Positions 36,203 to 43,501 of a stretch of 64,000 bases of DNA are shown here, one piece after another. Position 1 is the stretch's first letter. Every line of letters starts with the position of its first letter. Below the pieces are notes generated by a model. It made no database searches. It saw nothing but the letters and a program-made list of their open reading frames with translations, and was not told where the DNA came from. Source of the stretch: an uncultured Methanobrevibacter sp. (GTDB lineage Archaea; Methanobacteriota; Methanobacteria; Methanobacteriales; Methanobacteriaceae); the NCBI GenBank assembly GCA_902774685.1, contig CACYJH010000011.1, forward strand, positions 1-64,000, written 5' to 3'. The translations under genes and the position numbers were made by a program.

Positions 36203-36742
36203 CTAATTACTATTTTTCTCTCTTTGCTGTCTTGCAAATTCCTTAAATGACATCTTCTTTTCAGTTGGTATGTTCTTTTCAACTAATTTTTCTACTTTTG
36301 AATCGCTTTCTCTCCAGTCTTCAACTTCAGATTCATTGCTGTTTAGAATATTTATCTTATCCAAAATGCCTTTTGAGTATTCCTCTTTTGATGAAAGCCC
36401 TTTTAAAGCAAGTATTTTACCATCTAAACGTAGGTTTTGGTCATCTGCCTTGACTTCCTGAAGATGAATCTCAAATCTGCTTGCCTGACTGATTTCATCA
36501 TCGGTAATAAGATTGTATTTTAAAAAGAGATTTTCATGTGGAATGACCTCATTCACAGTTCTTTTGACTGAAGACTCAAAAAGATCCACCAAGTTTTCAA
36601 TGACTGGAAGACCATTGTCCCAATAATAAGCAAGAATGACGCTTAATTGGATTTCATGTTCAGAGAATTCCTCTCCAACTCTTGCTCTTATACCAATTGT
36701 TGAATCATTATCCTTTATAACTAAAATAGGTTCTTCAGACAT
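36203..36742 (-). CDS. Conserved hypothetical acidic protein
   Basis: The 179-residue soluble protein starts with a beta-rich segment (EPILVIKDNDSTIGIRARVGEEF), continues with helices including YYWDNGLPVIENLVDLFESSVKRTVNEVIP, and ends in a charged tail (KKMSFKEFARQQREKNSN). No membrane segment, cysteine cluster or known motif is visible. The ATG at 36742 has GTGAT six bases upstream. It converges with the LarE-like gene (81-base gap). The basic end could be a docking or RNA-binding tail, but that is only a guess. Confidence 0.65.
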   Translation of the reverse strand: MSEEPILVIKDNDSTIGIRARVGEEFSEHEIQLSVILAYYWDNGLPVIENLVDLFESSVKRTVNEVIPHENLFLKYNLITDDEISQASRFEIHLQEVKADDQNLRLDGKILALKGLSSKEEYSKGILDKINILNSNESEVEDWRESDSKVEKLVEKNIPTEKKMSFKEFARQQREKNSN

Positions 36743-37025
36743 TTTATCACATGAAAAATAAAATATTTTAAAAAATTAAATTATAAGATTAAATTATAAA
36801 ATTGAATACTAAAACATTTATTGAAACTAGTATAAATATTTTAAAATTAAAAAATAGAAAAAATAACTAATAAAATAGTACAAAAATGTTAAGTGAATTC
36901 TAAAAAGAATTCAAATAACACCAAACAAGTCAATTTTAGGACTAATAATAATCCATGAATATAATATAAATTTTTTTGTATATAAATTTACTGAAAATTT
37001 AGAAAAAATGACATAATATTAAAAA

Positions 37026-37071
37026 GGAAAAGTCCACCTAGGAAAATTTCAACCTAACTTTTTTTACCATG
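37026..37071 (-). terminator. Possible terminator of the 24-aa peptide gene
   Basis: On the minus strand TTAGG-10 bases-CCTAG forms a short stem, extended by an outer AAAGT/ACTTT pairing, followed by CTTTTCCTTTTTAA. It starts about 25 bases after the peptide stop, so it would end a short monocistronic mRNA. Confidence 0.4.
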
Positions 37072-37093
37072 GGATTTTATTATTAGGATATGA

Positions 37094-37168
37094 TTATTCA
37101 ATGAAAATTAAAATAAAACTAATTATTGCACTAAGCAATAACAGAAAAAATTTTAATGACCATTCCAT
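37094..37168 (-). CDS. 24-residue membrane peptide
   Basis: A very short frame with one of the best ribosome binding sites in the window: AGGAGGTGAT, with spacing of four to five bases to the ATG at 37168. The product is a Glu-Trp-Ser-Leu-Lys start, one hydrophobic helix of about 17 residues rich in Leu, Ile and Phe (FFLLLLSAIISFILIF) and a final Ile-Glu. It resembles in layout the single-helix regulatory peptides that sit beside membrane complexes in bacteria, but I recognise no family. No gene follows closely on the same strand, so the peptide seems to be the only product of its mRNA. Coding is inferred from the start signal and helix pattern. Confidence 0.6.
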   Translation of the reverse strand: MEWSLKFFLLLLSAIISFILIFIE

Positions 37169-37177
37169 AATCATCAC

Positions 37178-37234
37178 CTCCTAAAAATTAGACTTGTTTG
37201 TAAATTTTTTAGGTGGCGAAACCTAAAGACATAT
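37178..37234 (-). promoter_or_regulatory. Leader with two alternative hairpins, one masking the SD
   Basis: In the minus-strand RNA, UUUAGGU-UUCGCC-ACCUAAA (about 37207-37228) forms a 7-base-pair hairpin. The 3' arm of that hairpin, CCUAAAAA, is also perfectly complementary over eight bases to UUUUUAGG, which overlaps the ribosome binding site of the 24-aa peptide (about 37180-37188). The two pairings exclude each other: the upstream hairpin frees the SD and the alternative hides it. That is the layout of a riboswitch, thermosensor or protein-controlled translational switch. Confidence 0.45.
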
Positions 37235-37453
37235 TTGATTTTTAAAATTAATAAAACTTTCTAAAAATGCTCTAATTATAAAATTAAAGCAATTTTATAA
37301 TTTAAAATTAATTTATAAGATAATTACTATCCTATATTAAAATTAAAGCAAAATTATGTAATAAAAATAATATTCCAATTAAATTACAAGATTATAAAAA
37401 ATAGTAAAGATTAATATAAAAATTAAAAAATAGATACTAAAATAAAAAAAAGA

Positions 37454-37511
37454 ATGGTTAAAAAACCATAGAAAAAGTTTTGGTCAAGGTTTTGCCTAAG
37501 GCAAAAGCTTG
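37454..37511 (-). terminator. Two-hairpin 3' element behind the CBS gene
   Basis: After the stop of the CBS gene the minus strand has hairpin 1 (TTTTGCC-TTA-GGCAAAA, extended by CAAG/CTTG with a mismatch), the core ACCTTGACCAAAACTTTTT, hairpin 2 (ATGGTT-TTTT-AACCAT) and a T run. The same order and core recur at 44180-44243 at the end of iorB. Hairpin 2 plus the T run looks like the terminator proper. Confidence 0.65.
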
Positions 37512-37514
37512 AAC

Positions 37515-38351
37515 TTAAAGTAAAGTTTTAATTAAATCACTAGCTCTGACGAGTCCAACGAGTTCTCCTTCAATTCCTAAAACAGGTAATTGCTCAACAT
37601 CGAGAGATCTCATTTTTTCAGCACATACAGAGACTTTGGTTTTGGTGTTTGCAGTGACTACGTCTTTAACTGCAACATCCTTAAATACCTTATCAGTAAA
37701 TTTGAGATGGTTTTTCTCAATGTACAATACGGAAGTACTGTCCCATGACCATTTGTCTCCTTCAGTACCTACTGAAGAGCTGTGTTCGGTTCTTTCAGAG
37801 ATGATTTCACTTTCAGCAATGAAATCGGTTTCAGTCAAAATACCGGTCATCTTGTTGTTGGAGTTTAATCCTACAATAGATTTTAATCCGAAGAATTTCA
37901 TTACTTCAAATGCTACATTCAATGGAGTTTCATCCCAAGTTGCAGGAATGGTTTTGATCATATAATCTTCTACAGGCTCTTTGATTCCCATATCTGCAAT
38001 AGCTAAAGCTACAATATCAAAAGAAGTTACGATTCCTACTAATTCATCATCATCGTTTATTACAGGAATTCTTCTAATGTTGTTTTCAACCATCTTTTCT
38101 GCAACGGTTTTTAATTCATCATCCATTTTTGCAGTAATTAAATCTCTAGTCATTAACATTGCAATTTGTTCTTCATCAGGATTGGTGATCATATCAGAAC
38201 GAGTTAATATCCCGACTAATTTGTTAGTATCATTTTTAATAACAGGCACTACAGATACATCCTCTTTTTTCATGATTCTTAAAGCATCTTCTCTGCTTCC
38301 TGGAACAGTTACATGAATAACATCTGTAGACGCTACATCTTTTACTTTCAT
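37515..38351 (-). CDS. Four-CBS-domain protein
   Basis: The 278-residue protein consists of four CBS domains in two Bateman pairs (about 1-60, 65-125, 130-190 and 220-278). Repeated signatures include VSVVPVIKNDTNKLVGILTRSDM, IRRIPVINDDDELVGIVTSFDI and EQLPVLGIEGELVGLVRASDL. An insertion between domains 3 and 4 (about 185-215) contains a Trp-Ser-Trp stretch. No catalytic or DNA-binding domain is attached, so it probably senses adenine nucleotides or SAM and acts on a partner. The start is the ATG at 38351 with GGTG eight bases upstream; an in-frame ATG at 38363 is less likely. Confidence 0.9.
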   Translation of the reverse strand: MKVKDVASTDVIHVTVPGSREDALRIMKKEDVSVVPVIKNDTNKLVGILTRSDMITNPDEEQIAMLMTRDLITAKMDDELKTVAEKMVENNIRRIPVINDDDELVGIVTSFDIVALAIADMGIKEPVEDYMIKTIPATWDETPLNVAFEVMKFFGLKSIVGLNSNNKMTGILTETDFIAESEIISERTEHSSSVGTEGDKWSWDSTSVLYIEKNHLKFTDKVFKDVAVKDVVTANTKTKVSVCAEKMRSLDVEQLPVLGIEGELVGLVRASDLIKTLL

Positions 38352-38697
38352 AAGTAACACCATAATTGATTTTTAAATAAGATTGAAATTAAATAGTATT
38401 ATGATAATTCATGTGTTTAAAAATTAGAAAGTCCATCTTGTTTTTCTCTTTCCCAATTATCACATACTTAAAATATTTTTGTTAAATTTTAACAAAAAGT
38501 AAACTTCTTATTAAACATTTGTTAATATATTTTTTATCCTTTAAATAATTTTAGTATAAATCATGAAAAATTAGTAAAAAAAATAGGAAATTAATGGATT
38601 ATCGAAAAATTTTATATTAAAAATAGAAAAAATTATAAAAAATTTTATAAAAAATGTGCAAAAAAATAAGAAAAAAATAATTAAAAAAAGAAAAGAT
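38352..38697. other. Intergenic region before the CBS gene with a palindrome
   Basis: The 346-base gap between the CBS gene and the universal stress protein gene (both minus) holds a 23-base inverted repeat at 38476-38498 (listed separately) and, at 38590-38695, A-rich low-complexity DNA at the 3' side of the stress-protein gene. No reading frame is supported. Confidence 0.5.
38476..38498. promoter_or_regulatory. Perfect inverted repeat upstream of the CBS gene
   Basis: TTTTTGTTAAA-t-TTTAACAAAAA, two 11-base arms around one base, about 125 bases before the CBS gene ATG and therefore near its probable promoter. The GTTAAA/TTTAAC core suits a dimeric repressor site, but AT-rich DNA gives such palindromes by chance more easily. 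Confidence 0.4.
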
Positions 38698-39141
38698 TTA
38701 GTGCACAACCAGTACACTGCATTTAGCTGATCTTACAACCTTATCAGCTACACTTCCCATAAGCAATATGTCAATTCCAGACTTTCCAGAACTTCCAATG
38801 ACGATAAGGTCAACATCTTCAGCTTCAGCAACTTCCAAAATGGTTTTTGCAGGAGACCCTTGAGCTATTTTTGTAGTGATCTTTACATCCAATCCTTCAT
38901 CATCTCTAAGCTTTTCCACCTTTTTGAGATTTTCCATTGTCTCCTCCTCAAGCAATTCATTGATTTCAGCTACAGTCTCTCTTCCGGAAAGATTCATAGG
39001 CAATGAATTTTCAACAACACTTAATGCAATTATTTCAGCACCGCTTGCTGCTGCAATAGCTAAAGCATGTTTTTCAGACTTGTCCGCATATCTGGAACCG
39101 TCAGTAGGTAATAATATTTTTTTATATAATTGTTCAGCCAT
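38698..39141 (-). CDS. Universal stress protein (UspA family)
   Basis: The 147-residue protein is a single Usp domain with the opening KKILLPTDGSRYADKSEKHALAIA and the ATP-binding loop VIGSSGKSGIDILLMGSVADKVVRSAKCSVLVV (G-x2-G-x9-G-S pattern). It therefore probably binds ATP and forms dimers. The role is not predictable from sequence. The start ATG at 39141 (MAEQLYKK) has GTGATTGA just before it; the GTG of that sequence is less likely to be the start. It is not in an operon with its neighbours. Confidence 0.93.
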   Translation of the reverse strand: MAEQLYKKILLPTDGSRYADKSEKHALAIAAASGAEIIALSVVENSLPMNLSGRETVAEINELLEEETMENLKKVEKLRDDEGLDVKITTKIAQGSPAKTILEVAEAEDVDLIVIGSSGKSGIDILLMGSVADKVVRSAKCSVLVVH

Positions 39142-39238
39142 TTCAATCACTTAGATAAATTAATAACAAAACTTTAAATTGTTAACTATATTAAGATTTA
39201 TAAAACAATAATAATATATTTTTTGGAAAAAAAATTGT

Positions 39239-40381
39239 TTAAAAAATATCAATGATGTCATCAACTTCTGTCCTATTGATCAAGCTCAAATACGGATTGT
39301 TTGATTTCTGATTTACAATCATGAATTCTGCATTTTGACCTTCTTCAATGTAGGATTTGTTGATTTTTTCACTTAATGAATCTGTTATACATACATTGGT
39401 TGTTGCCATTTTCAATATTTCAATAGGAGCTATGTAATTCTTGGATATTCCCTTCATTATCTTTAAAGTAAACTCCATTTCTCTAAATAGATTAGGTCTA
39501 TTTATCATTATATTGTCACTGCCTATCAAAGGCTTGACTCCTGTTTTCAATACATCAAAAAGTGGAATCATTCCAACACTTAATGCACCATTTGATCTTG
39601 GGCAGATTGTGAGTGAACTATTTGATTTTGAAAGCTGATTTATGTCATCTTCCTTTGGATTGGTCATATGGACTACCTGATTGAATCCTGCATCAAATGC
39701 CCTTTGAGGTTCGGTCTTATTGGTTTTCTCAAGAGATGTGAATTGATTGTTCTCATTTTCAGCCACATGAATTGAAGAGATCTTTCCTGCTGCTTCACAT
39801 TTTTCACAAATTATTTCTGCAACAGTTGTATCAATTTCACCAAAACCGCTTAAACCGATTCCATCAGCATGCTTCAAAAGCTTTCTGATAGCAACCTTGA
39901 CTTGATGATAATTAGGGTCTTCGCCATAGAAAGAGCTGTCTCTCCCAAGTATGATTGGAGTTATTGGAATATCCTTGGACGCATCTTTGAGAAGCTTGAC
40001 TCCCTCAAGGCCTCCTTCACGATAGTCAATGAAATGACTGATTCCAAGATTGTACATGTCCCACATGGATTCTCTCATAGCTTCAATGAGCTCATCATCG
40101 CTTGCAGATTCCAAAGCCTTGTGCTTTATTCCATTAGGGGGCTTTACAACCTCATCCAAACTTAATCCATCACCTTCATCCTTGATTATTGAGTCACCGA
40201 TATGGGTATGTGCATTGATGAACCTTGGGCATACTATCTTGCCTGATGCATCTATGACTTCTCCTTCCTTTGCATCCTTGGAGATTTCAATGATCTTGTT
40301 TTCATCATCAATGACAATGTTTTCCTTTACTGGATTCAAATCAATTCCTTTTAGGATCAATCCATTTGCTATAGTCTTCAT
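39239..40381 (-). CDS. Amidohydrolase superfamily protein
   Basis: The 380-residue protein matches metal-dependent amidohydrolases of the cytosine/adenosine deaminase branch. It has a short beta-sandwich start, the metal motif NAHTHIGDS (about 56-64), a second His in SSIHVAENE (about 205-213), VVHMTNP (about 235) and the catalytic SDN (about 290). Methanogen relatives include 5'-deoxyadenosine/S-adenosylhomocysteine deaminases, but the sequence differs enough that the substrate stays open. The ATG at 40381 is preferred over the TTG one codon upstream. It is divergent from the DUF2124 gene with an 86-base gap. Confidence 0.85.
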   Translation of the reverse strand: MKTIANGLILKGIDLNPVKENIVIDDENKIIEISKDAKEGEVIDASGKIVCPRFINAHTHIGDSIIKDEGDGLSLDEVVKPPNGIKHKALESASDDELIEAMRESMWDMYNLGISHFIDYREGGLEGVKLLKDASKDIPITPIILGRDSSFYGEDPNYHQVKVAIRKLLKHADGIGLSGFGEIDTTVAEIICEKCEAAGKISSIHVAENENNQFTSLEKTNKTEPQRAFDAGFNQVVHMTNPKEDDINQLSKSNSSLTICPRSNGALSVGMIPLFDVLKTGVKPLIGSDNIMINRPNLFREMEFTLKIMKGISKNYIAPIEILKMATTNVCITDSLSEKINKSYIEEGQNAEFMIVNQKSNNPYLSLINRTEVDDIIDIF

Positions 40382-40467
40382 CAATAATAATTTTAAAATA
40401 AGTTTTATATATTTTTATTTAAAAATCATTAATCAAGAAGACTTAATTTTATCAAGGATGTGAAATC

Positions 40468-40932
40468 ATGGAAACAGTTAGTGAATTTAAAGGATTGAAC
40501 GGAAACATTGTAGCGTTTAAGGAAGCAGTTGGAGATGTTGAAAAGGTCACTTTCTTAGGAACTCCTGGTGTCTGCACTCCTTTTGCAGCATTATTCTCAT
40601 ATGCAATAAGAAATAAGGAATCACATTTCATTAGTGGAACTGACATAGACGCTTGCCACCAATTTGAATTCAAGCCATATGGAATGCAACTTAATGAAGA
40701 GGTATCTGACCCTCATGACTCTGATGCAGTTGTCCTATTAGGCGGACTTACCATGCCTAAAGCCAATACTGATGTTGATGAATTGAATGAAACCATTGCA
40801 GAAATCCTAAAAGAAGATGGGAAAATCATTGGTGTTGGATACATGGATATGTTTACCAAAGCAGGATGGTTGGATAAGGTTGACTTTGACTGCATTGTAG
40901 ATGGAACATTGACTGGAGTCACTAAAAAATAA
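40468..40932 (+). CDS. DUF2124 family protein
   Basis: The 154-residue soluble protein matches DUF2124, a family confined mainly to methanogens. Visible pattern: VTFLGTPGVCTPFAALFSYAIR, which looks like a nucleotide- or cofactor-binding strand-loop-helix, a cysteine in DIDACHQFEFKPYG, VVLLGGLTMPKANTD and a C-terminal FDCIVDGTLTGVTK. The alternating strands suggest a small Rossmann-like fold. No function is known. GATGTGA precedes the ATG. Because the family tracks with methanogenesis, a role in methanogen-specific metabolism is likely but unproven. Confidence 0.85.
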   Translation: METVSEFKGLNGNIVAFKEAVGDVEKVTFLGTPGVCTPFAALFSYAIRNKESHFISGTDIDACHQFEFKPYGMQLNEEVSDPHDSDAVVLLGGLTMPKANTDVDELNETIAEILKEDGKIIGVGYMDMFTKAGWLDKVDFDCIVDGTLTGVTKK

Positions 40933-41037
40933 GAATAAAAAAGATAAAAATTAATTAAAAAATAAAATATTTAAAAAAAATAGAATAAAAAGGTAAAAAG
41001 TAATTAAAAAAAGAAAAGAAAAATGAATTATCCATAT

Positions 41038-41469
41038 TTAATCGTTGGATAATTCCAATTTTTTATTTATATCCCTTGCTTGAAGAGTGTAATATACATA
41101 AAATCCTGCCCAGAATATTGCAGCGAAGATGCAAGCTATTACAACCCAAGTAATTATTGGACCGATTCCTAAGTTGATTGGCATCCATTGCAAGTAAACT
41201 GCCACAGCAAACAATACGCCCATACCAATTACCATTTGGAATATTACTTGAAGTGGAAACGGAACTTCTTCCTTTTCATAAATGAGTCCGCTTAAGCTGA
41301 ATGCCCATCCAACAACTATTGATCCAAAGAATGCACCGATTATTTCAGTCCCACTAAATGAAACATTTCCAGGACCTGCAATATAAGTTCCCAACACCAT
41401 TACAAGCATTACAACGAAGCATCCTACAAATGCTCCCATTGATAATCTTTCTATTAAATCCAATTTCAT
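41038..41469 (-). CDS. DUF3021-like membrane protein, LytTR partner
   Basis: The 143-residue protein has four hydrophobic segments (about 10-30, 40-60, 75-95 and 105-128), a short N-terminal cytoplasmic part and a charged tail, matching DUF3021 membrane proteins. In Firmicutes these are encoded next to a LytTR-domain regulator and are thought to restrain it. Here the LytTR gene lies immediately upstream (36-base gap), so the pair is preserved. The ATG at 41469 is preceded by AAAGGTGG. The unit is bacterial in type and unusual for an archaeon. Confidence 0.78.
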   Translation of the reverse strand: MKLDLIERLSMGAFVGCFVVMLVMVLGTYIAGPGNVSFSGTEIIGAFFGSIVVGWAFSLSGLIYEKEEVPFPLQVIFQMVIGMGVLFAVAVYLQWMPINLGIGPIITWVVIACIFAAIFWAGFYVYYTLQARDINKKLELSND

Positions 41470-41505
41470 ATAACCACCTTTACAAAATAGCATAATCAAT
41501 AAATA

Positions 41506-41970
41506 TCATAAGTCAAGAGCTTCCTTAAAATCGGATAGGTATTTTCTTGAAATGTTATCCTTCAATCCGTTCTTAAGCTCAATAAACATCATTCCCCTTA
41601 AGGAAGGAGCTACCCTTTTTATCTTTCTCAAATTGACAATAGTTGCCTTTGAAACCCTTACGAAATTAGAGTCAAGATTCTCTTCAATCTGATAGAGAGG
41701 TTTTTTTACCAAATAATCCTTATTTTCAGTATAGACTTTGGTCTGCTTTTCCTCAACTCTGATCATAAAGATGTCTTCAAAGTCCAATAGAACAATATCC
41801 TGTCCCTTCTTTACAGCCAATATTGAATTGTCACCAATTCCTTCCTCTTCGTATTCATCTTCATTTTCCAAAAGAACCATTGCCTTTTGAATATTGTCAG
41901 TCAATGCATCTGTATAGATTTCTGCATAAGGCTCTTCCAGGTCTTTTGAAACAAACAAATTCACTTTCAT
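41506..41970 (-). CDS. LytTR-type DNA-binding regulator
   Basis: The 154-residue protein has an N-terminal region of about 50 residues (MKVNLFVSKDLEEPYAEIY...) and a C-terminal LytTR domain (about 55-154) with family features: VLLDFEDIFMIRVEEKQTKVYTENKDYLVKKPLYQIEENL, NFVRVSKATIVNLRKIK and KYLSDFKEAL. It lacks a phosphoreceiver domain, as in the membrane-coupled LytTR/DUF3021 systems of Firmicutes. LytTR proteins bind paired 9-base direct repeats, often upstream of their own operon. The start at 41970 (ATG) is chosen because MKVNLF begins the family-like part. Confidence 0.88.
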   Translation of the reverse strand: MKVNLFVSKDLEEPYAEIYTDALTDNIQKAMVLLENEDEYEEEGIGDNSILAVKKGQDIVLLDFEDIFMIRVEEKQTKVYTENKDYLVKKPLYQIEENLDSNFVRVSKATIVNLRKIKRVAPSLRGMMFIELKNGLKDNISRKYLSDFKEALDL

Positions 41971-42052
41971 AAAATTACCAAACAATTTTTTATAAATAAT
42001 AATCAATTTAAAATATTGTTTTTTAATAAAATAAACATTTTTAAAATAATGC

Positions 42053-42328
42053 TTATTTTCTCATCTTTTCCATTTCCTTTTCAATCATTTGATCTCTGTA
42101 TTTTTCATCAAATTTCTCAAAGAAAACAAAGGTCTTAAGATAATGGGATACTAAACCGATTCCCCAGAAAAGAGTTACCCAATAAAACCACCATTCGCCA
42201 CGTGAAAACAAGACATTTATAACAATGAGGACTATGTTTACAGCAACGAAACTGTATAAATGGCGATAAAAGTCCATCTTTTCATCTACTCTTTTTTCTG
42301 CTCTACCATATAATTCACTTTCAGACAT
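42053..42328 (-). CDS. 2TM-domain membrane protein
   Basis: The 91-residue protein matches the 2TM domain: a charged start (ESELYGRAEKRVDEKMDFYRHLYSFVAVNIVL), two membrane helices (about 25-41 and 48-68) joined by a Trp-rich turn (SRGEWWFYW), and a charged coiled tail (EKFDEKYRDQMIEKEMEKMRK). In bacteria this domain occurs alone or fused to LytS-type kinases beside LytTR regulators. It is the first gene of the unit 2TM-LytTR-DUF3021 and ends 82 bases before the LytTR start. A GTGATTTT ribosome binding site precedes the ATG. Confidence 0.85.
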   Translation of the reverse strand: MSESELYGRAEKRVDEKMDFYRHLYSFVAVNIVLIVINVLFSRGEWWFYWVTLFWGIGLVSHYLKTFVFFEKFDEKYRDQMIEKEMEKMRK

Positions 42329-42689
42329 AAAATCACACTTAATTATAATTTGTTTTTTTTAATTTTCTAAATGATTAATGAAATTCCATTTGACTTTAGA
42401 TAATATTAGTTAGATTATTCATATATAAATGAATACTTATCCAAATTAATAAGATGCAAAAATTGCATGCTGAAATGCAAATAATGAGGATGAGATGAAA
42501 ATGGAAAAATGCAAAATGCAAAAACTTGACACTAAAATGCAAATAATGATGATGAAATAAAATAGATATTCTTAAATATATTCTTTTAGAGAATTTTATA
42601 AGTAATGATGAAAAAGAATCATTAGGAAAAATCAAAAGCATTTTAAAGTTCTATAAACCAAAGTTTACAATGATCAGAAGAGTAATAAA

Positions 42690-43322
42690 ATGTCAAACAA
42701 TGCAAATGATAAGGAAATAATAAAAGAATTAAGAACCATTACAAAGGATAAGGAAAGCTGGAAAGAAAACATAGATTATGTTGCTCTTAAATTGAATGAT
42801 GATTATTCTAATGCTATAAAAGCAAAGGCATTATGGATTATTGGAGAAATGGGTTTGAAATATCCTGAAGAAATAGAACCATATGTCAATGATATTGCAG
42901 CTTACCTTGAAGATGATGATTCCAAATTAAGGGAAAGGTCAACTAATGCAATTGGAAGAATAGGAAGAGCGGACAAAGATTTGATAATCGATCAACTGGG
43001 CACATTGATGAAAATGAAAGATGACGAATCCGAAAATGTCAGACATGCATTTATTTGGGCTTGTGAAAACATAGCTGTAAACGCTCCAGAACTATTTTGT
43101 GAAAAGCTTGACATCTTTTATGAAATGATTTCAGATTCTGAGGATAAGGTTAGAATAGAAGCTCCCGAAATGTTTAGGGTTGTTGGAAAAAGAAAACCTA
43201 ATTGCGTAAAGCCTTACTTGGAAAGATTAGAATACGTTGCAGAAAATGATGAAAACCAAACTGTCCGCATTCACAGTGCAGGTGCAATCAGAATTACCAA
43301 AAAGGCATTGAAAGAACTTTAA
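42690..43322 (+). CDS. HEAT-repeat protein
   Basis: The 210-residue protein is all-helical and built of HEAT-like repeats of about 35-40 residues, roughly four to five copies (for example KAKALWIIGEMGLKYPEEIEPYV, LRERSTNAIGRIGRADKDLIIDQL, VRHAFIWACENIAVNAPELF, VRIEAPEMFRVVGKRKPNCV, VRIHSAGAIRITKKAL). Such proteins are binding scaffolds; no catalytic site is present. A loose GAAGAGTAA precedes the ATG. It is divergent from the LytTR unit across about 360 bases. An inverted repeat AATAACT-8 bases-AGTTATT at 43340-43361 behind the stop is a likely terminator. Confidence 0.88.
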   Translation: MSNNANDKEIIKELRTITKDKESWKENIDYVALKLNDDYSNAIKAKALWIIGEMGLKYPEEIEPYVNDIAAYLEDDDSKLRERSTNAIGRIGRADKDLIIDQLGTLMKMKDDESENVRHAFIWACENIAVNAPELFCEKLDIFYEMISDSEDKVRIEAPEMFRVVGKRKPNCVKPYLERLEYVAENDENQTVRIHSAGAIRITKKALKEL

Positions 43323-43339
43323 ATATTTCATTAAAAATA

Positions 43340-43361
43340 ACTATTTTAACAGTTATTAAAA
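43340..43361. terminator. Hairpin behind the HEAT-repeat gene
   Basis: AATAACT-ATTTTAAC-AGTTATT, 7-base arms, 18 bases after the HEAT-protein stop and followed by a T/A-rich stretch. Confidence 0.4.
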
Positions 43362-43501
43362 TTGATTTAAAAAATTTAATATATTATTAAAACATACTAA
43401 TATTACTATAAAATTTAATTATTTTTTCTTATTTTTTTTAAAAATTTTATAAGCTAATAATTGAGCAATCACATCTAATCGACTTTAATGGAGGTGTTAG
43501 G

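Larger units (their letters stand above)
36743..37514. other. Intergenic region with a small-peptide gene and structured leader
   Basis: This 772-base gap carries a 24-codon membrane peptide gene at 37094-37168 (minus), a possible SD-masking leader structure upstream of it, a terminator-like hairpin downstream, and a two-hairpin 3' element behind the CBS gene at 37454-37511; each is listed separately. The flanks (36745-36960, 37230-37440) are AT-rich spacer with no further frames. Confidence 0.6.

Noticed and set aside
42396-42641. An 81-codon minus-strand frame in the gap before the HEAT gene
   Set aside because: Low-complexity, His/Phe/Ile-rich translation of AT-rich promoter DNA; no ribosome binding site. 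I leave the gap as promoter sequence of the LytTR unit and HEAT gene.
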